64,000 nt of DNA, taken from NCBI GenBank assembly GCA_030837825.1, contig JAUQYB010000045.1:26731-90730 (forward strand). Reading direction: 5' to 3'. A model generated the notes under the pieces. It saw only the letters and a program-made list of their open reading frames with translations, did no database searches and was not told the DNA's origin. The position numbers and the translations under genes were made by a program. Below, in pieces: positions 29,289 through 38,257 of the stretch (position 1 is its first letter; each line of letters opens with the position of its first letter). The DNA is from Albidovulum sp. (GTDB lineage: Bacteria; Pseudomonadota; Alphaproteobacteria; Rhodobacterales; Rhodobacteraceae).

Positions 29289-31642
29289 TCGCCGTAGGGA
29301 ACCCAGATGTTTTTCACCTGCGTCGCGCGTAGCAGGAATTCGCGGCCCTGACCATCGGCCGCGCGCCAGTCGCGGTTGGCGAAGGTCCAGGTGGCCTTGA
29401 GGTTGCCGGCGCTTTCGCCTTCGACCATCGCGCGGCCCTCGGGCCCGCCGCAATACCAGATCGCCGCCACGTCGTCGTGCTGCGCGAGCACCTTGGCCAG
29501 TTCGTCCTTCGCGCCGGTGACGATGTTCACCACCCCGCCCGGCAGGTCGGAGGTGTCGAAGACCTGGTAGAGGTCGGTCGCGGCGAGCGGCATCGAGGGC
29601 GCGGGGACCGCCACCACCCGGTTGCCCATCGCGATGGCGGGAAGGATCAGGCTGAGGAAGCCCAGAAGCGGCGCGTCGTCCGGGCAGGCCACGCCCATCA
29701 CCCCGAAGGCTTCGGGCATGGCGAGCGTCACATGCGCCGATTTCGTCGAATGCACCGCGCCGTCGAACTTGTCGGCCTGCGCGGCGTACCAGAAGGCCCG
29801 GCGGATCGCCGCGGCGACTTCGCCCTCCGGCTTCGGGACGCCCGCCGATCTGAGCCGCGCGGTGAACTCCGCCTCCCGCGCCGAGAGGTTCTCGGCCAGG
29901 TAATAGAGCACCTGCGCCCGGTTGTGGCCGGTGGCCTTGCCCCAGCCCTTCGCCGCATGCGCCGCCTCGACCGCGTTTCGGATGTCCTTGCGGTTGCCGA
30001 GGCCGGCGAGGCCGATCTCGTGCCCTTTCGCCACGACCGCCCAGGAATAGCCCGAGTCGGGCCGTTTCTGCGCGCCCCCGATGTAGAGCTTCGCCGTCCG
30101 GTCGAGCGGCGCGGGACCATCGGCCGGGGCGCCGGGACGGGGGGCCGCGTCGAGCCGTCCGGCCGCCGCTTCGGGTCTTGCCCTGGCAGAGGGCAAGGAC
30201 AGGTATTCGCGCATCCCCTCGCGCCCGCCCTCGCGGCCGAAGCCGCTTTCGCGGTAGCCGCCGAAGCCCGCGCCGGCGTCGAAGACGTTGGTGGAATTGA
30301 TCCAGACCACCCCCGCCCTGACCTTCGAGGCCATGTCGAGCGCGAGGTTGACGTTTTCCGACCAGATCGAGGCGGCAAGACCGTAGCGGCTGTTGTTGGC
30401 CAGATCCACCGCCTCTTCCGGCGTGCGGAAGGTGGTGAGCGTGGCGACGGGACCGAAAATCTCGACCTCCGACACGATGTTGGCGGGGGCGACATTGGTG
30501 AGGAAGCCGGGCGCGAAGAAGCAGCCCTTCGGGGGAAGCTGCGCCGGTGCCTGGTGGAAGACGGCGCCCTGCGCCTCTCCCTGCGCGACGAGGTCGCGGA
30601 TGCGGGCAAGCTGGGTTGCATCGACGATGGCGCCGACGTCGGTGGACTTGTCGAGGGGGTCGCCGATCCTGAGCTTCGCCATCCGCGCCGCGAGCCGCTT
30701 CTGGAACGCGCCCGCCGCCGCCTCGGCCACGAGGATGCGCGACCCCGCGCAGCAGACCTGGCCCTGGTTGAACCAGATCGCGTCGACCACGCCCTCGACG
30801 GCGGCGTCGAGGTCGGCGTCGGCGAAGACGACGAAGGGCGACTTGCCGCCGAGCTCCAGCGTCAGCTTCTTGCCCGTCCCGGCGGTGGCCCTGCGGATCG
30901 CCCGGCCGACCTCGGTCGAGCCGGTGAAGGCGATCTTGTCGACCTCTGCCGCGACCAGCGCCGCGCCGGTTTCGCCGTCGCCGGTGACGATGTTGACGAC
31001 CCCCTTGGGCAGGCCGATCTCGGCGCAGATCTCGGCGAAGGCGAGGGCGGAGAGCGGCGTCTGCTCGGCGGGCTTCAGCACCACGGTGTTGCCCGCGGCG
31101 AGCGCCGGGGCGACCTTCCAGGCGAGCATCAGCAGCGGGAAGTTCCACGGGATGATCTGGCCGCAGACGCCGACCGGGCCGTGACCGGGAAACTCGGTCT
31201 CCAGCAGCTCGGCCCAGCCGGCGTGGTGGTAGAAGTGCCGCGCGACGAGCGGCACGTCGATGTCGCGGCTTTCGCGGATCGGCTTGCCGTTGTCGAGCGT
31301 CTCCAGCACGGCGAGGAAGCGCTCGCGCTTCTGCACGTGCCGGGCGAGCGCGTAGAGCCATTTGGCCCGCTCGTGCCCGGCAAGGCGCGACCAGCGGGGC
31401 AGGGCGGCGCGGGCGGCCTTCACCGCCAGGGCGATGTCGGCCGCCGAGCCCTGCGCGACCTCGGCCAGCACCTCGCCGGTGGCGGGGTTGACGGTGGCGA
31501 AGCTCTGCGCCGCCCTGGTGAAGCCGCCGTCGATGAAATGGCCGAAGCCGCCGCGCGCCTTCAGCCAGGCCGTGACCTCGCCCGCCGCCTCCGGCGCCGG
31601 GCCGTAGTCCATCGTCTCGAGGATTTCGCTCACGCTGGGCAT
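29285..31642 (-). CDS. Two-domain aldehyde dehydrogenase, bacterial ALDH16 type
   Basis: 785 residues, about 1.6 times a normal aldehyde dehydrogenase. Residues 1-490 form a complete ALDH with QIIPWNFPL, general-base Glu263 in TLELGGKSP and catalytic Cys in NQGQVCCAGSR (297/298). Residues 540-785 form a second, shortened ALDH-like domain (starting KLYIGGAQKRPDS) without a recognisable catalytic Cys. This length and arrangement match the ALDH16 family, including the structurally studied protein from Loktanella, a Rhodobacterales member. Start at ATG 31642 follows AAGG. It lies between deoC upstream and the FAH gene downstream on the same strand. Confidence 0.88.
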   Translation of the reverse strand: MPSVSEILETMDYGPAPEAAGEVTAWLKARGGFGHFIDGGFTRAAQSFATVNPATGEVLAEVAQGSAADIALAVKAARAALPRWSRLAGHERAKWLYALARHVQKRERFLAVLETLDNGKPIRESRDIDVPLVARHFYHHAGWAELLETEFPGHGPVGVCGQIIPWNFPLLMLAWKVAPALAAGNTVVLKPAEQTPLSALAFAEICAEIGLPKGVVNIVTGDGETGAALVAAEVDKIAFTGSTEVGRAIRRATAGTGKKLTLELGGKSPFVVFADADLDAAVEGVVDAIWFNQGQVCCAGSRILVAEAAAGAFQKRLAARMAKLRIGDPLDKSTDVGAIVDATQLARIRDLVAQGEAQGAVFHQAPAQLPPKGCFFAPGFLTNVAPANIVSEVEIFGPVATLTTFRTPEEAVDLANNSRYGLAASIWSENVNLALDMASKVRAGVVWINSTNVFDAGAGFGGYRESGFGREGGREGMREYLSLPSARARPEAAAGRLDAAPRPGAPADGPAPLDRTAKLYIGGAQKRPDSGYSWAVVAKGHEIGLAGLGNRKDIRNAVEAAHAAKGWGKATGHNRAQVLYYLAENLSAREAEFTARLRSAGVPKPEGEVAAAIRRAFWYAAQADKFDGAVHSTKSAHVTLAMPEAFGVMGVACPDDAPLLGFLSLILPAIAMGNRVVAVPAPSMPLAATDLYQVFDTSDLPGGVVNIVTGAKDELAKVLAQHDDVAAIWYCGGPEGRAMVEGESAGNLKATWTFANRDWRAADGQGREFLLRATQVKNIWVPYGE

Positions 31643-31804
31643 TGAACCTTGCTTTCTGCCTGCCTGTCCGGGCCGAACACCCGCCCGACTACCCGCCCGT
31701 GCGCCAGCACGGGCAGCGCCCGACCCGCCCCCCCGGGGCGGGCGCATCTCGCCCACCCCGCGGGCCGGTTGCCGCCCGTGCCGACCCGGCGGGGCACCTT
31801 CGGA
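31643..31804. repeat. Hairpin-rich intergenic segment between deoC and ALDH16
   Basis: Contains a perfect 8-bp stem GCCCGTGC/GCACGGGC with 4-nt loop (31695-31714) and CGCCCC/GGGGCG around three C (31726-31740). The section from about 31716 to 31751 reads like the hairpin start of the dispersed repeat at 51914-51945 (shared GCGCCCGACC and GGGCGCAT). It may weaken read-through from deoC. Confidence 0.55.
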
Positions 31805-32779
31805 TCACGCCAGCGCATGGCGCGAGGACGCCGCATAGCGCCCGGTCACGTGGTGGTCGAGCTGCCGCTCGATGTCGCCAAGCATCGAGGAGGCCCCGAG
31901 CCGGAAGAGGTCGGGGCGGAGCCAGTCGTTGCCCAACTCCTCCTTCATCAGGATCTGCCAGGCGATCGCGTCCTTCGCGGTCTTCATGCCCCCCGCCGGC
32001 TTGAAGCCGACGCGAAAGCCGGTGCGATCGCCGTAGTCGCGGAGCGCGCGGACCATGACGAGGCTTACCGGCAGGGTCGCGTTCACGCCCTCCTTGCCGG
32101 TCGAGGTCTTGATGAAATCGGCGCCGGCCTGCATCGCCACCATGCTGGCCTTGTAGACGTTCCTGAGCGTCTTCAGGTCCCCCGTCGCCAGGATCGCCTT
32201 CAGATGCGCTGCACCGCAGGCCTCGCGCATCGCCGCGACCTCGTCGTGAAGTGCCGGCCAGTTCGCATCGAGCACATGGGCGCGGGTGATGACGATGTCG
32301 ATCTCCTCGGCACCCTGATCCACCGCATAGCGGATCTCGGCAAGCCGCAGGTCGAGGGGCATCAGCCCCGCCGGAAAGCCGGTGGCGACCGAGGCGACCG
32401 GGATGCCGGTGCCCCGAAGCGCCTTGACCGCCGCCGCCACCATCGTCGGGTAGACGCAGACCGCCCCCGCCGTCACCCGGTCGAGCCCGAGCCCGGCCAT
32501 GATATGGTCGGCCAAGGGCCGCGCCGCCTTGGCGCAGAGACGGCGCACCCGGTCTTCGGTGTCGTCGCCGGCAAGCGTGGTGAGGTCGATGCAGCGGATT
32601 GCGTTGACAAGCCAGGCCGCCTGCCATTCCTTTTTGACGCTGCGCCGGTTGGTCAGTGTCGCGGCGCGCCGCTCCGCCGCAGGCGTGTTGACCGCGACCT
32701 GCTCGAACCAGTCGGTCTGCAGCGGAACGCCCCGGTTGCGTTCAGCGTTGGAAAACCCTGTCGCTCCGGTGGTGGTCAT
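31805..32779 (-). CDS. deoC: Deoxyribose-phosphate aldolase
   Basis: Cleaves 2-deoxyribose 5-phosphate into acetaldehyde and glyceraldehyde 3-phosphate in deoxynucleoside degradation. 324 residues, the longer DeoC class. The Schiff-base Lys is in FIKTSTGKEG (about residue 218) and a second active-site Lys in VGFKPAGGMKTAKDA; ITRAHVLDANW carries the conserved Asp. The next gene downstream encodes an aldehyde dehydrogenase (ALDH16), which could oxidise the acetaldehyde. Confidence 0.94.
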   Translation of the reverse strand: MTTTGATGFSNAERNRGVPLQTDWFEQVAVNTPAAERRAATLTNRRSVKKEWQAAWLVNAIRCIDLTTLAGDDTEDRVRRLCAKAARPLADHIMAGLGLDRVTAGAVCVYPTMVAAAVKALRGTGIPVASVATGFPAGLMPLDLRLAEIRYAVDQGAEEIDIVITRAHVLDANWPALHDEVAAMREACGAAHLKAILATGDLKTLRNVYKASMVAMQAGADFIKTSTGKEGVNATLPVSLVMVRALRDYGDRTGFRVGFKPAGGMKTAKDAIAWQILMKEELGNDWLRPDLFRLGASSMLGDIERQLDHHVTGRYAASSRHALA

Positions 32780-32988
32780 CGCTCTTCCCGCTGCGGCCCC
32801 GCCCGATCATCGCAGACAGGCTAGCTTTTGTCCCCGGCAACTGCAACGCGCGCACCCTTGATCGAAAGGTCAAAAACGCACCGTTTCCGGATTCGCCCCG
32901 GATTCGCCGTTGACTTGGGGCGCGAAACCGGCGGGAAACGGGGCGGGTGGGTGGCGGCAGGGTGCCGCGGTTGGGGCGTGGCCGGACG

Positions 32989-33339
32989 ATGACGGGGGCG
33001 GGAACAGGCGCACCGGGCGATCTCGACAGGGTGCAGTTCGCGATCGAGCGCCTGCTCGATGCGCCAGACGGCTGGCGGGCGCTGGTGCGCGACATGGTCG
33101 GCCGCTGGCCCGAGGCGCCGGCGGGCGCACTGATCCTTGCCATCGTCACCGCGTCGGCCGAGATCGAGGCAATGTTCGGCCCCGGCAGCCCGGCGCGCGA
33201 CGGAGCCGAGCGTGGCTGGCGGCTCGCCGGTCTCCTCGGCGTCGACCTTCATGTGATGGCGACGGTCGGGATGGCGCACGGGCGCGCCGGCGACCTGGCC
33301 GACTATTGGAGGATCGACCCCTATTTCCGCGACCTCTGA
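32989..33339 (+). CDS. Hypothetical protein, 116 residues
   Basis: Not recognised. Mixed hydrophobic and charged sequence with probable helices (DLDRVQFAIERLLDAPDGW; LAIVTASAEIEAMFG; GLLGVDLHVMATVGMAHG) ending DYWRIDPYFRDL. No signal peptide and no clear membrane helix. The start at ATG 32989 lacks a strong ribosome-binding site. It is divergent from deoC and convergent with uraH, with only 5 nt to the latter's stop. Real but low-evidence gene. Confidence 0.55.
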   Translation: MTGAGTGAPGDLDRVQFAIERLLDAPDGWRALVRDMVGRWPEAPAGALILAIVTASAEIEAMFGPGSPARDGAERGWRLAGLLGVDLHVMATVGMAHGRAGDLADYWRIDPYFRDL

Positions 33340-33344
33340 CCCTG

Positions 33345-33701
33345 TCAACTGCCGCGATAGGTCGAGTAGCCGTAGGGCGAAAGCAGCAAGGGCACGTGGT
33401 AATGCGCCTCGCCCTCGGCGATGCCGAAGCGGATCGGAACCTCGTCGAGGAACAGCGGCTCGGCCCCGGCCTGCCCGGTCGCCCGCAGATAGTCGCCGGC
33501 GTGGAAGACAAGCTCGTAGGTGCCGCGCACGAAGTCCCCGCGCGGCAGGAGCGGCGAGTCGGTGCGGCCGTCGGCATTGGTCACGGCCTCGGCCAGCGGC
33601 TCCCGCCCGCCCGATGACAGACGACAGAGCGTGATCCGCACCCCGTGCGCGGGACATCCCCGCGCGGTATCGAGCACATGCGTCGTCAGATATCCCGCCA
33701 T
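33345..33701 (-). CDS. uraH: 5-hydroxyisourate hydrolase (transthyretin-like)
   Basis: Hydrolyses 5-hydroxyisourate, the product of urate oxidation, to OHCU. 118 residues, the normal size. Signature [10 protein letters not shown] at the N-terminus and the C-terminal YGYSTYRGS (family YRGS tail), with active-site His and Arg in these motifs and [10 protein letters not shown]. No N-terminal signal, so cytoplasmic. It is divergent from the allantoinase/OHCU decarboxylase fusion and belongs to that urate pathway. Confidence 0.95.
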   Translation of the reverse strand: MAGYLTTHVLDTARGCPAHGVRITLCRLSSGGREPLAEAVTNADGRTDSPLLPRGDFVRGTYELVFHAGDYLRATGQAGAEPLFLDEVPIRFGIAEGEAHYHVPLLLSPYGYSTYRGS

Positions 33702-33789
33702 GCCGGCTCCTTTTCCTTGCCGCATCATCGGCTGCGGCGGCGCCAATAGCGATCCGGCGATTTCGCGCCAGGACTTTCACCTTTTTCCG

Positions 33790-33795
33790 TATAAT
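33790..33795 (+). promoter_or_regulatory. Candidate -10 box for urate catabolism operon
   Basis: TATAAT, a perfect -10 hexamer in an AT-richer patch, 50 nt before the fusion-gene start. I see no matching -35 at 16-18 nt, so an activator may be needed. Confidence 0.35.
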
Positions 33796-33844
33796 CATCG
33801 CCGCTGGCGCCGTCTAATCTTTCGCCACCACGATGCAGGTGACC

Positions 33845-35260
33845 ATGAACCGCTATCCCCGCGACATGTCCGGCCACGGCCCGACCCCGCCCGACGCGAA
33901 CTGGCCCGGCCGGGCGAGGATCGCCGTCTCGATGGTGCTGAACTACGAGGAGGGCGGCGAGAACTCGATCCTCCACGGCGACGCGGCCTCCGAGGCGTTC
34001 CTGTCGGACATCGCCGGCGCGCAACCCTGGCCGGGGCAGCGCCACTGGAACATGGAATCGATCTACGACTACGGCGCGCGGGCCGGGTTCTGGCGGCTCC
34101 ATCGGCTCTTCACCGGCATGGCCATCCCGGTGACGATCTACGGCGTCGCCACCGCGCTGGCGCGCTCGCCCGAACAGGTGGCGGCGATGCAGGCGGCGGG
34201 GTGGGAGATCGCCTCGCACGGGCTGAAATGGGTCGAGCACCGCGACATGCCCGAAGACGAGGAGCGCCGCCAGATCGCCGAGGCGATCCGGCTCCATACC
34301 GCGGTCACCGGCGCCCGCCCGACCGGCTGGTACACCGGCCGCTGTTCGGTGAACACCGTGCGGCTGACCGCCGAGGCGGGGTTCGACTGGATCTCCGACA
34401 CCTACGACGACGACCTGCCCTACTGGATCGAGGCGGGGGACCGCGACCAGCTCGTCATCCCCTACACGCTCGAAGCCAACGACATGCGCTTTGCGACGGC
34501 CCCGGGCTACATCACCGGCGAGCAGTTCTTCACCTATCTGAAGGATGCCTTCGACGTGCTCTATGCCGAGGGACAGTCGGGGGCGGCCAAGATGATGTCG
34601 GTCGGGCTCCACTGCCGGCTGATCGGGCGGCCGGGCAAGATGGCCGGGCTGAAGCGCTTCCTCGACTATGCGCGGGGCCACGAAGGCGTCTGGTTCCCGC
34701 GCCGCATCGATATCGCCCGGCACTGGGCGGCGACCCATCCGCCGCGCCGCCACGACCGGCCGAGCCGGATGGGCAAGGCGGAATTCACCGCCCGTTTCGG
34801 CGCCGTCTACGAACATTCCCCCTGGGTCGCCGAGCGCGCCTGGGCGCTGGAGCTTGGCCCCGCGCATGATACCGCGACGGGTCTTGCCAGCGCACTTGCC
34901 CGCGCCTTCCGCTCCGCCTCGCGGGCCGAACGGCTGGGCGTGCTCACCGCCCATCCCGACCTCGCCGGCAAGCTCGCCCAGGCGCGGCGGCTCACCGCCG
35001 ACTCGACGGCCGAACAGGCCTCGGCCGGGCTCGACGCCCTGACCGACGGCGAACGCACCGAGTTTGGCGAACTCAACAACGCCTATGTCGCGCGCCACGG
35101 CTTTCCCTTCATCATCGCCGTGCGCGACCACACGAAGGCCGCGATCCTCGACGCCTTCCGCCGCCGCCTCGAACAGGACAACGAGACCGAATTCCAGGAG
35201 GCCTGTGCCCAGGTCGAACGGATCGCCGCCCTGCGCCTCAACGACATGCTGCCCCGATGA
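33845..35260 (+). CDS. puuE: Allantoinase (PuuE type) fused to OHCU decarboxylase (UraD)
   Basis: Bifunctional cytoplasmic enzyme of 471 residues. Residues 1-300 are a PuuE allantoinase of polysaccharide-deacetylase fold (YPRDMSGHGPTPP; NWNMESIYDYG-like HWNMESIYDYG; TGWYTGRCSVNT; WISDTYDDDLPYW) hydrolysing allantoin to allantoate. Residues 310-471 are the OHCU decarboxylase domain (FTARFGAVYEHSPWVAERAW, then AHPDLAGKLAQARRL, LNNAYVARHGFPFIIAVR), making S-allantoin. AGGTGA just before ATG 33845 decides this start over the ATG at 33833. It heads the operon and overlaps the next gene by ATGA. Confidence 0.95.
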   Translation: MNRYPRDMSGHGPTPPDANWPGRARIAVSMVLNYEEGGENSILHGDAASEAFLSDIAGAQPWPGQRHWNMESIYDYGARAGFWRLHRLFTGMAIPVTIYGVATALARSPEQVAAMQAAGWEIASHGLKWVEHRDMPEDEERRQIAEAIRLHTAVTGARPTGWYTGRCSVNTVRLTAEAGFDWISDTYDDDLPYWIEAGDRDQLVIPYTLEANDMRFATAPGYITGEQFFTYLKDAFDVLYAEGQSGAAKMMSVGLHCRLIGRPGKMAGLKRFLDYARGHEGVWFPRRIDIARHWAATHPPRRHDRPSRMGKAEFTARFGAVYEHSPWVAERAWALELGPAHDTATGLASALARAFRSASRAERLGVLTAHPDLAGKLAQARRLTADSTAEQASAGLDALTDGERTEFGELNNAYVARHGFPFIIAVRDHTKAAILDAFRRRLEQDNETEFQEACAQVERIAALRLNDMLPR

Positions 35261-36120
35261 AGGATGCCGAGATGACCAAGGCCCCGAACCACTATTTCAC
35301 GCCCGAGGGCGGCCTGCCGCCGCAGACCGCGCTGATGACCGGCCGCGCCGTCTTCACCGAGGCCTATTGCGTGATCCCGCGGGGCTGCTTTTCCGACATC
35401 GTGACGAGCTTCCTGCCGGGCTGGGCGAACACGCGGATGTGGCTGATCGCGCGGCCGATGTCGGGGTTTTCCGAAACCTTCAGCCAGTATGTGATGGAGG
35501 TCGGCCCCGGCGGCGGCTCCGACGCGCCGGAGCCCGATCCGGGCACGGAGGGCGTGATCTTCGTGACCGGGGGCGAGCTCTGGCTGTCGCTCGACGGCAA
35601 GGAACACGATCTCGGCGCCGGCGGCTACGCCTATCTCCCGCCCGGCTGCGCCTGGCGCGTGCACAACGGCACCGACCATCCGGCGCGCTTCCACTGGGTG
35701 CGCAAGCTCTACGAACCCGCGCCGGGGATCGAGACGCCCGCGGCCTTCGTCACCTCCGACCAGGATCTGGCGCCGGTGGCGATGCCCGACACCGGCGGGC
35801 GCTGGGCGACGACCCGCTTTGTCGAGCCCGACGACCTTCGCCACGACATGCATGTCAACATCGTCACCTTCCAGCCGGGCGGCGTGATCCCGTTCGAGGA
35901 GACCCATGTGATGGAACACGGGCTCTACGTCCTCGAAGGCAAGGCGGTCTACAAGCTCAACCGCGACTGGGTCGAGGTCGAGGCCGGCGATTTCATGTGG
36001 CTCAGGGCCTATTGCCCGCAGGCCTGCTACGCCGCCGGCCCCGGCCGCTTCCGCTATCTTCTCTACAAGGACGTGAACCGCCATGCGAAACTCAGGGGTC
36101 CGGGCGCCTTCGGTCGCTAG
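35257..36120 (+). CDS. allE: (S)-ureidoglycine aminohydrolase
   Basis: Bicupin enzyme of 287 residues releasing ammonia from (S)-ureidoglycine to yield (S)-ureidoglycolate. Family patterns are clear: YLPPGCAWRVHNGTD in the first cupin, EETHVMEHGLYVLEGKAVYK (metal ligands His, Glu, His) and WVEVEAGDFMWLRAYCPQAC in the second. ATG 35257 overlaps the fusion-gene stop; ATG 35272 is an alternative. It requires allantoate amidohydrolase to supply its substrate, and no gene for that is in the window. Confidence 0.93.
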   Translation: MKDAEMTKAPNHYFTPEGGLPPQTALMTGRAVFTEAYCVIPRGCFSDIVTSFLPGWANTRMWLIARPMSGFSETFSQYVMEVGPGGGSDAPEPDPGTEGVIFVTGGELWLSLDGKEHDLGAGGYAYLPPGCAWRVHNGTDHPARFHWVRKLYEPAPGIETPAAFVTSDQDLAPVAMPDTGGRWATTRFVEPDDLRHDMHVNIVTFQPGGVIPFEETHVMEHGLYVLEGKAVYKLNRDWVEVEAGDFMWLRAYCPQACYAAGPGRFRYLLYKDVNRHAKLRGPGAFGR

Positions 36121-36174
36121 GGCTTCTTCGTTGCGCAAATACCCCGGGGGTCCGGGGGCAGCGCCCCCGGCCGC
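36121..36174. repeat. GC-rich hairpin repeat (copy 2) inside the urate operon
   Basis: 54 nt nearly identical, in inverted orientation, to 11963-12016. It contains the same paired C- and G-runs. Here it lies between allE and allA in an operon, where it could attenuate transcription or tune mRNA stability rather than terminate. Confidence 0.75.
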
Positions 36175-36187
36175 GGAAAGGAACCAG

Positions 36188-36685
36188 ATGGACAGGACGA
36201 TCCGGACCGAGCCGCTGACCGCCGCCGCCTTCGCCCGCTTCGGCGACGTGCTGGAGGCGGCGGGCGCGCCGGACCGGATCATCAACGAGGGTCTCTGCGG
36301 CCGCTTCCACGACCGCGCCCGGCTCGATTTCGGCACCGGCCGCGCCGGCATCTCGGTCTTCGACGCCACGCCCCGCGCGCTCCCTTACGACTTCACCCTG
36401 ATCGAGCGCCACCCGGTGGGGTCGCAGGCCTTCCTGCCGATGACGGCCGCGCCCTTCCTCGTCATCGTCGCCCCGGACGAGAGCGAACGGCCCGGCCGGC
36501 CGCGCGCCTTCCTCACCACCGGCACACAGGGGATCAACCTCTGCCGCGGCACCTGGCACGGGGTTCTGACGCCGCTCGCCGCGCCCGGCCTCTTCGCCGT
36601 CGTCGACCGCATCGGCGAGGGCGCCAACCTCGAGGAATACCGCTACGATGTGCCCTGGCGCGTGGTGCGGGACGACCCGGCCTGA
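36188..36685 (+). CDS. allA: Ureidoglycolate lyase
   Basis: Splits (S)-ureidoglycolate into glyoxylate and urea, last step of the ureide pathway. 165 residues as in the family. It shows AAFARFGDVLEA, FDATPRALPYDFTLIERHP, and CRGTWHGVLTPL with the catalytic-region His. ATG 36188 has an AGGAA-type site upstream; the open frame runs upstream over the repeat but is not coding there. Confidence 0.94.
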   Translation: MDRTIRTEPLTAAAFARFGDVLEAAGAPDRIINEGLCGRFHDRARLDFGTGRAGISVFDATPRALPYDFTLIERHPVGSQAFLPMTAAPFLVIVAPDESERPGRPRAFLTTGTQGINLCRGTWHGVLTPLAAPGLFAVVDRIGEGANLEEYRYDVPWRVVRDDPA

Positions 36686-36769
36686 CGCCGGACGACCTGA
36701 CCGGACCGCGACCCACGGGGCGGCGCGGGAACGGCACGAACAAGAGCGCCCCGAGGGAAAGGACAGCCT

Positions 36770-38257
36770 ATGAGCACTGCCACGCATCCCGTGGACGAAC
36801 TATTACCGGCGCCGAAGCTCTTCACGCTCGGCCTGCAACACGTTCTGGTCATGTATGCCGGCGCCATCGCCGTGCCGCTGATCATCGGCCGGGCGCTGAA
36901 GCTCGACCCCGCCGACGTCGCCTTCCTGATCTCGGCCGATCTCTTCACCTGCGGGATTGTCACCCTGATCCAGAGCCTCGGCGCGACCCAGTGGTTCGGC
37001 GTCCGGCTGCCGGTGATGATGGGTGTGACCTTCGCCGCCGTGCAGCCGATGCAGGTGATGGCCAGCGCCAATGGCGGGCCGGAGGGCGCGCGTGCGATCT
37101 TCGGCGCGATCATCGCCGCGGGCGTGATCGCCATGCTGCTGGCGCCCCTGATGTCGAAGCTTTTGCGCTTCTTCCCGCCGGTCGTCACCGGCTCGATCAT
37201 CCTCGTCATCGGCGTCAGCCTGATGCGGATCGGCATCAACTGGGTCTTCGGCAACCCGGTCGGCCCGACCGCGCCACAGCTCGTCGATCCCGCCCATGCC
37301 GACTGGCTCAAGGCGGTGACCGAGGGGGTGGCGGCAGGCACCATGACCGGCGTGCCGGACGCCCCGGCGGGGCTGGCGCTGGCGCCGAAGATGGCGAACC
37401 CTGCCTATGCGCCCCTGGGCAACATCCTCGTCTCGGCGGTGGTGCTGGCGGCGATCCTGCTGATCGCCCGCTATGGCCGCGGCTTCGTCGCCAACATTGC
37501 CGTCCTCCTCGGCATCGTCATCGGCGCGGTGATCGCCATCGCGCTCGGCCACATGAGCTTTGCCAAGGCCGCCGACGCCGCCTGGTTCGGCATGATCACG
37601 CCCTTCCACTTCGGCATGCCGACCTTCCAGCTCGTGCCGATCATCACCATGACGCTGGTGATGATCGTGGTGATGATCGAATCGACCGGCATGTTCCTCG
37701 CGCTGGGCGAAATGACCGGGCGGAAGGTGACGCCGCCGATGCTGGCCGCGGGCTTGCGGACCGACGGGCTCGGCACCGTGATCGGCGGCATCTTCAACAC
37801 CTTCCCCTATACCTCGTTCAGCCAGAACGTCGGTCTCGTCGGCGTGACCGGGATCAGGAGCCGTTTCGTCTGCGTCGCCGGCGGGTTGATCCTGATCGTT
37901 CTCGGGCTGATCCCGAAGATGGGGGCGCTGGTGGAATCGATCCCGACGATGGTGCTGGGCGGCGCCGGGCTGGTGATGTTCGGCATGGTCGCCGCCACCG
38001 GCATCCGCATCCTCTCGGCGGTGGATTTCACCACCAGCCGCAACAACCTCTTCATCGTCGCGGTCTCGATCGGCATGGGGATGATCCCGCTGGTGGCGCC
38101 GAACTTCAAGCAATGGATCTGGCACGAGCTGCATCCGCTGATCGAGTCCGGCATCCTGCTCGCCTCGATCGCCGCGGTCGTGCTCAACGCCTTCTTCAAC
38201 GGCGCGCGTGGCACGGCGGCGGAGTTGCAGCGGGCGGCGGCGGTGGCGGATCACTGA
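36770..38257 (+). CDS. Urate/xanthine permease (NCS2 family)
   Basis: Inner-membrane symporter of 495 residues with about 12-14 helices, nucleobase:cation symporter-2 type. The segment QLVPIITMTLVMIVVMIEST then GMFLALGEMTGR, and SQNVGLVGVTGIRSR, are characteristic of the urate/xanthine branch (UacT, UapA) rather than uracil carriers. GGGAAAGGAC precedes ATG 36770. As the last gene of the urate catabolic run it probably imports urate or xanthine. Confidence 0.92.
   Translation: MSTATHPVDELLPAPKLFTLGLQHVLVMYAGAIAVPLIIGRALKLDPADVAFLISADLFTCGIVTLIQSLGATQWFGVRLPVMMGVTFAAVQPMQVMASANGGPEGARAIFGAIIAAGVIAMLLAPLMSKLLRFFPPVVTGSIILVIGVSLMRIGINWVFGNPVGPTAPQLVDPAHADWLKAVTEGVAAGTMTGVPDAPAGLALAPKMANPAYAPLGNILVSAVVLAAILLIARYGRGFVANIAVLLGIVIGAVIAIALGHMSFAKAADAAWFGMITPFHFGMPTFQLVPIITMTLVMIVVMIESTGMFLALGEMTGRKVTPPMLAAGLRTDGLGTVIGGIFNTFPYTSFSQNVGLVGVTGIRSRFVCVAGGLILIVLGLIPKMGALVESIPTMVLGGAGLVMFGMVAATGIRILSAVDFTTSRNNLFIVAVSIGMGMIPLVAPNFKQWIWHELHPLIESGILLASIAAVVLNAFFNGARGTAAELQRAAAVADH

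Noticed and set aside
36083..36187. Upstream in-frame start for allA
   Set aside because: It would translate the hairpin repeat. The family N-terminus begins at 36188.
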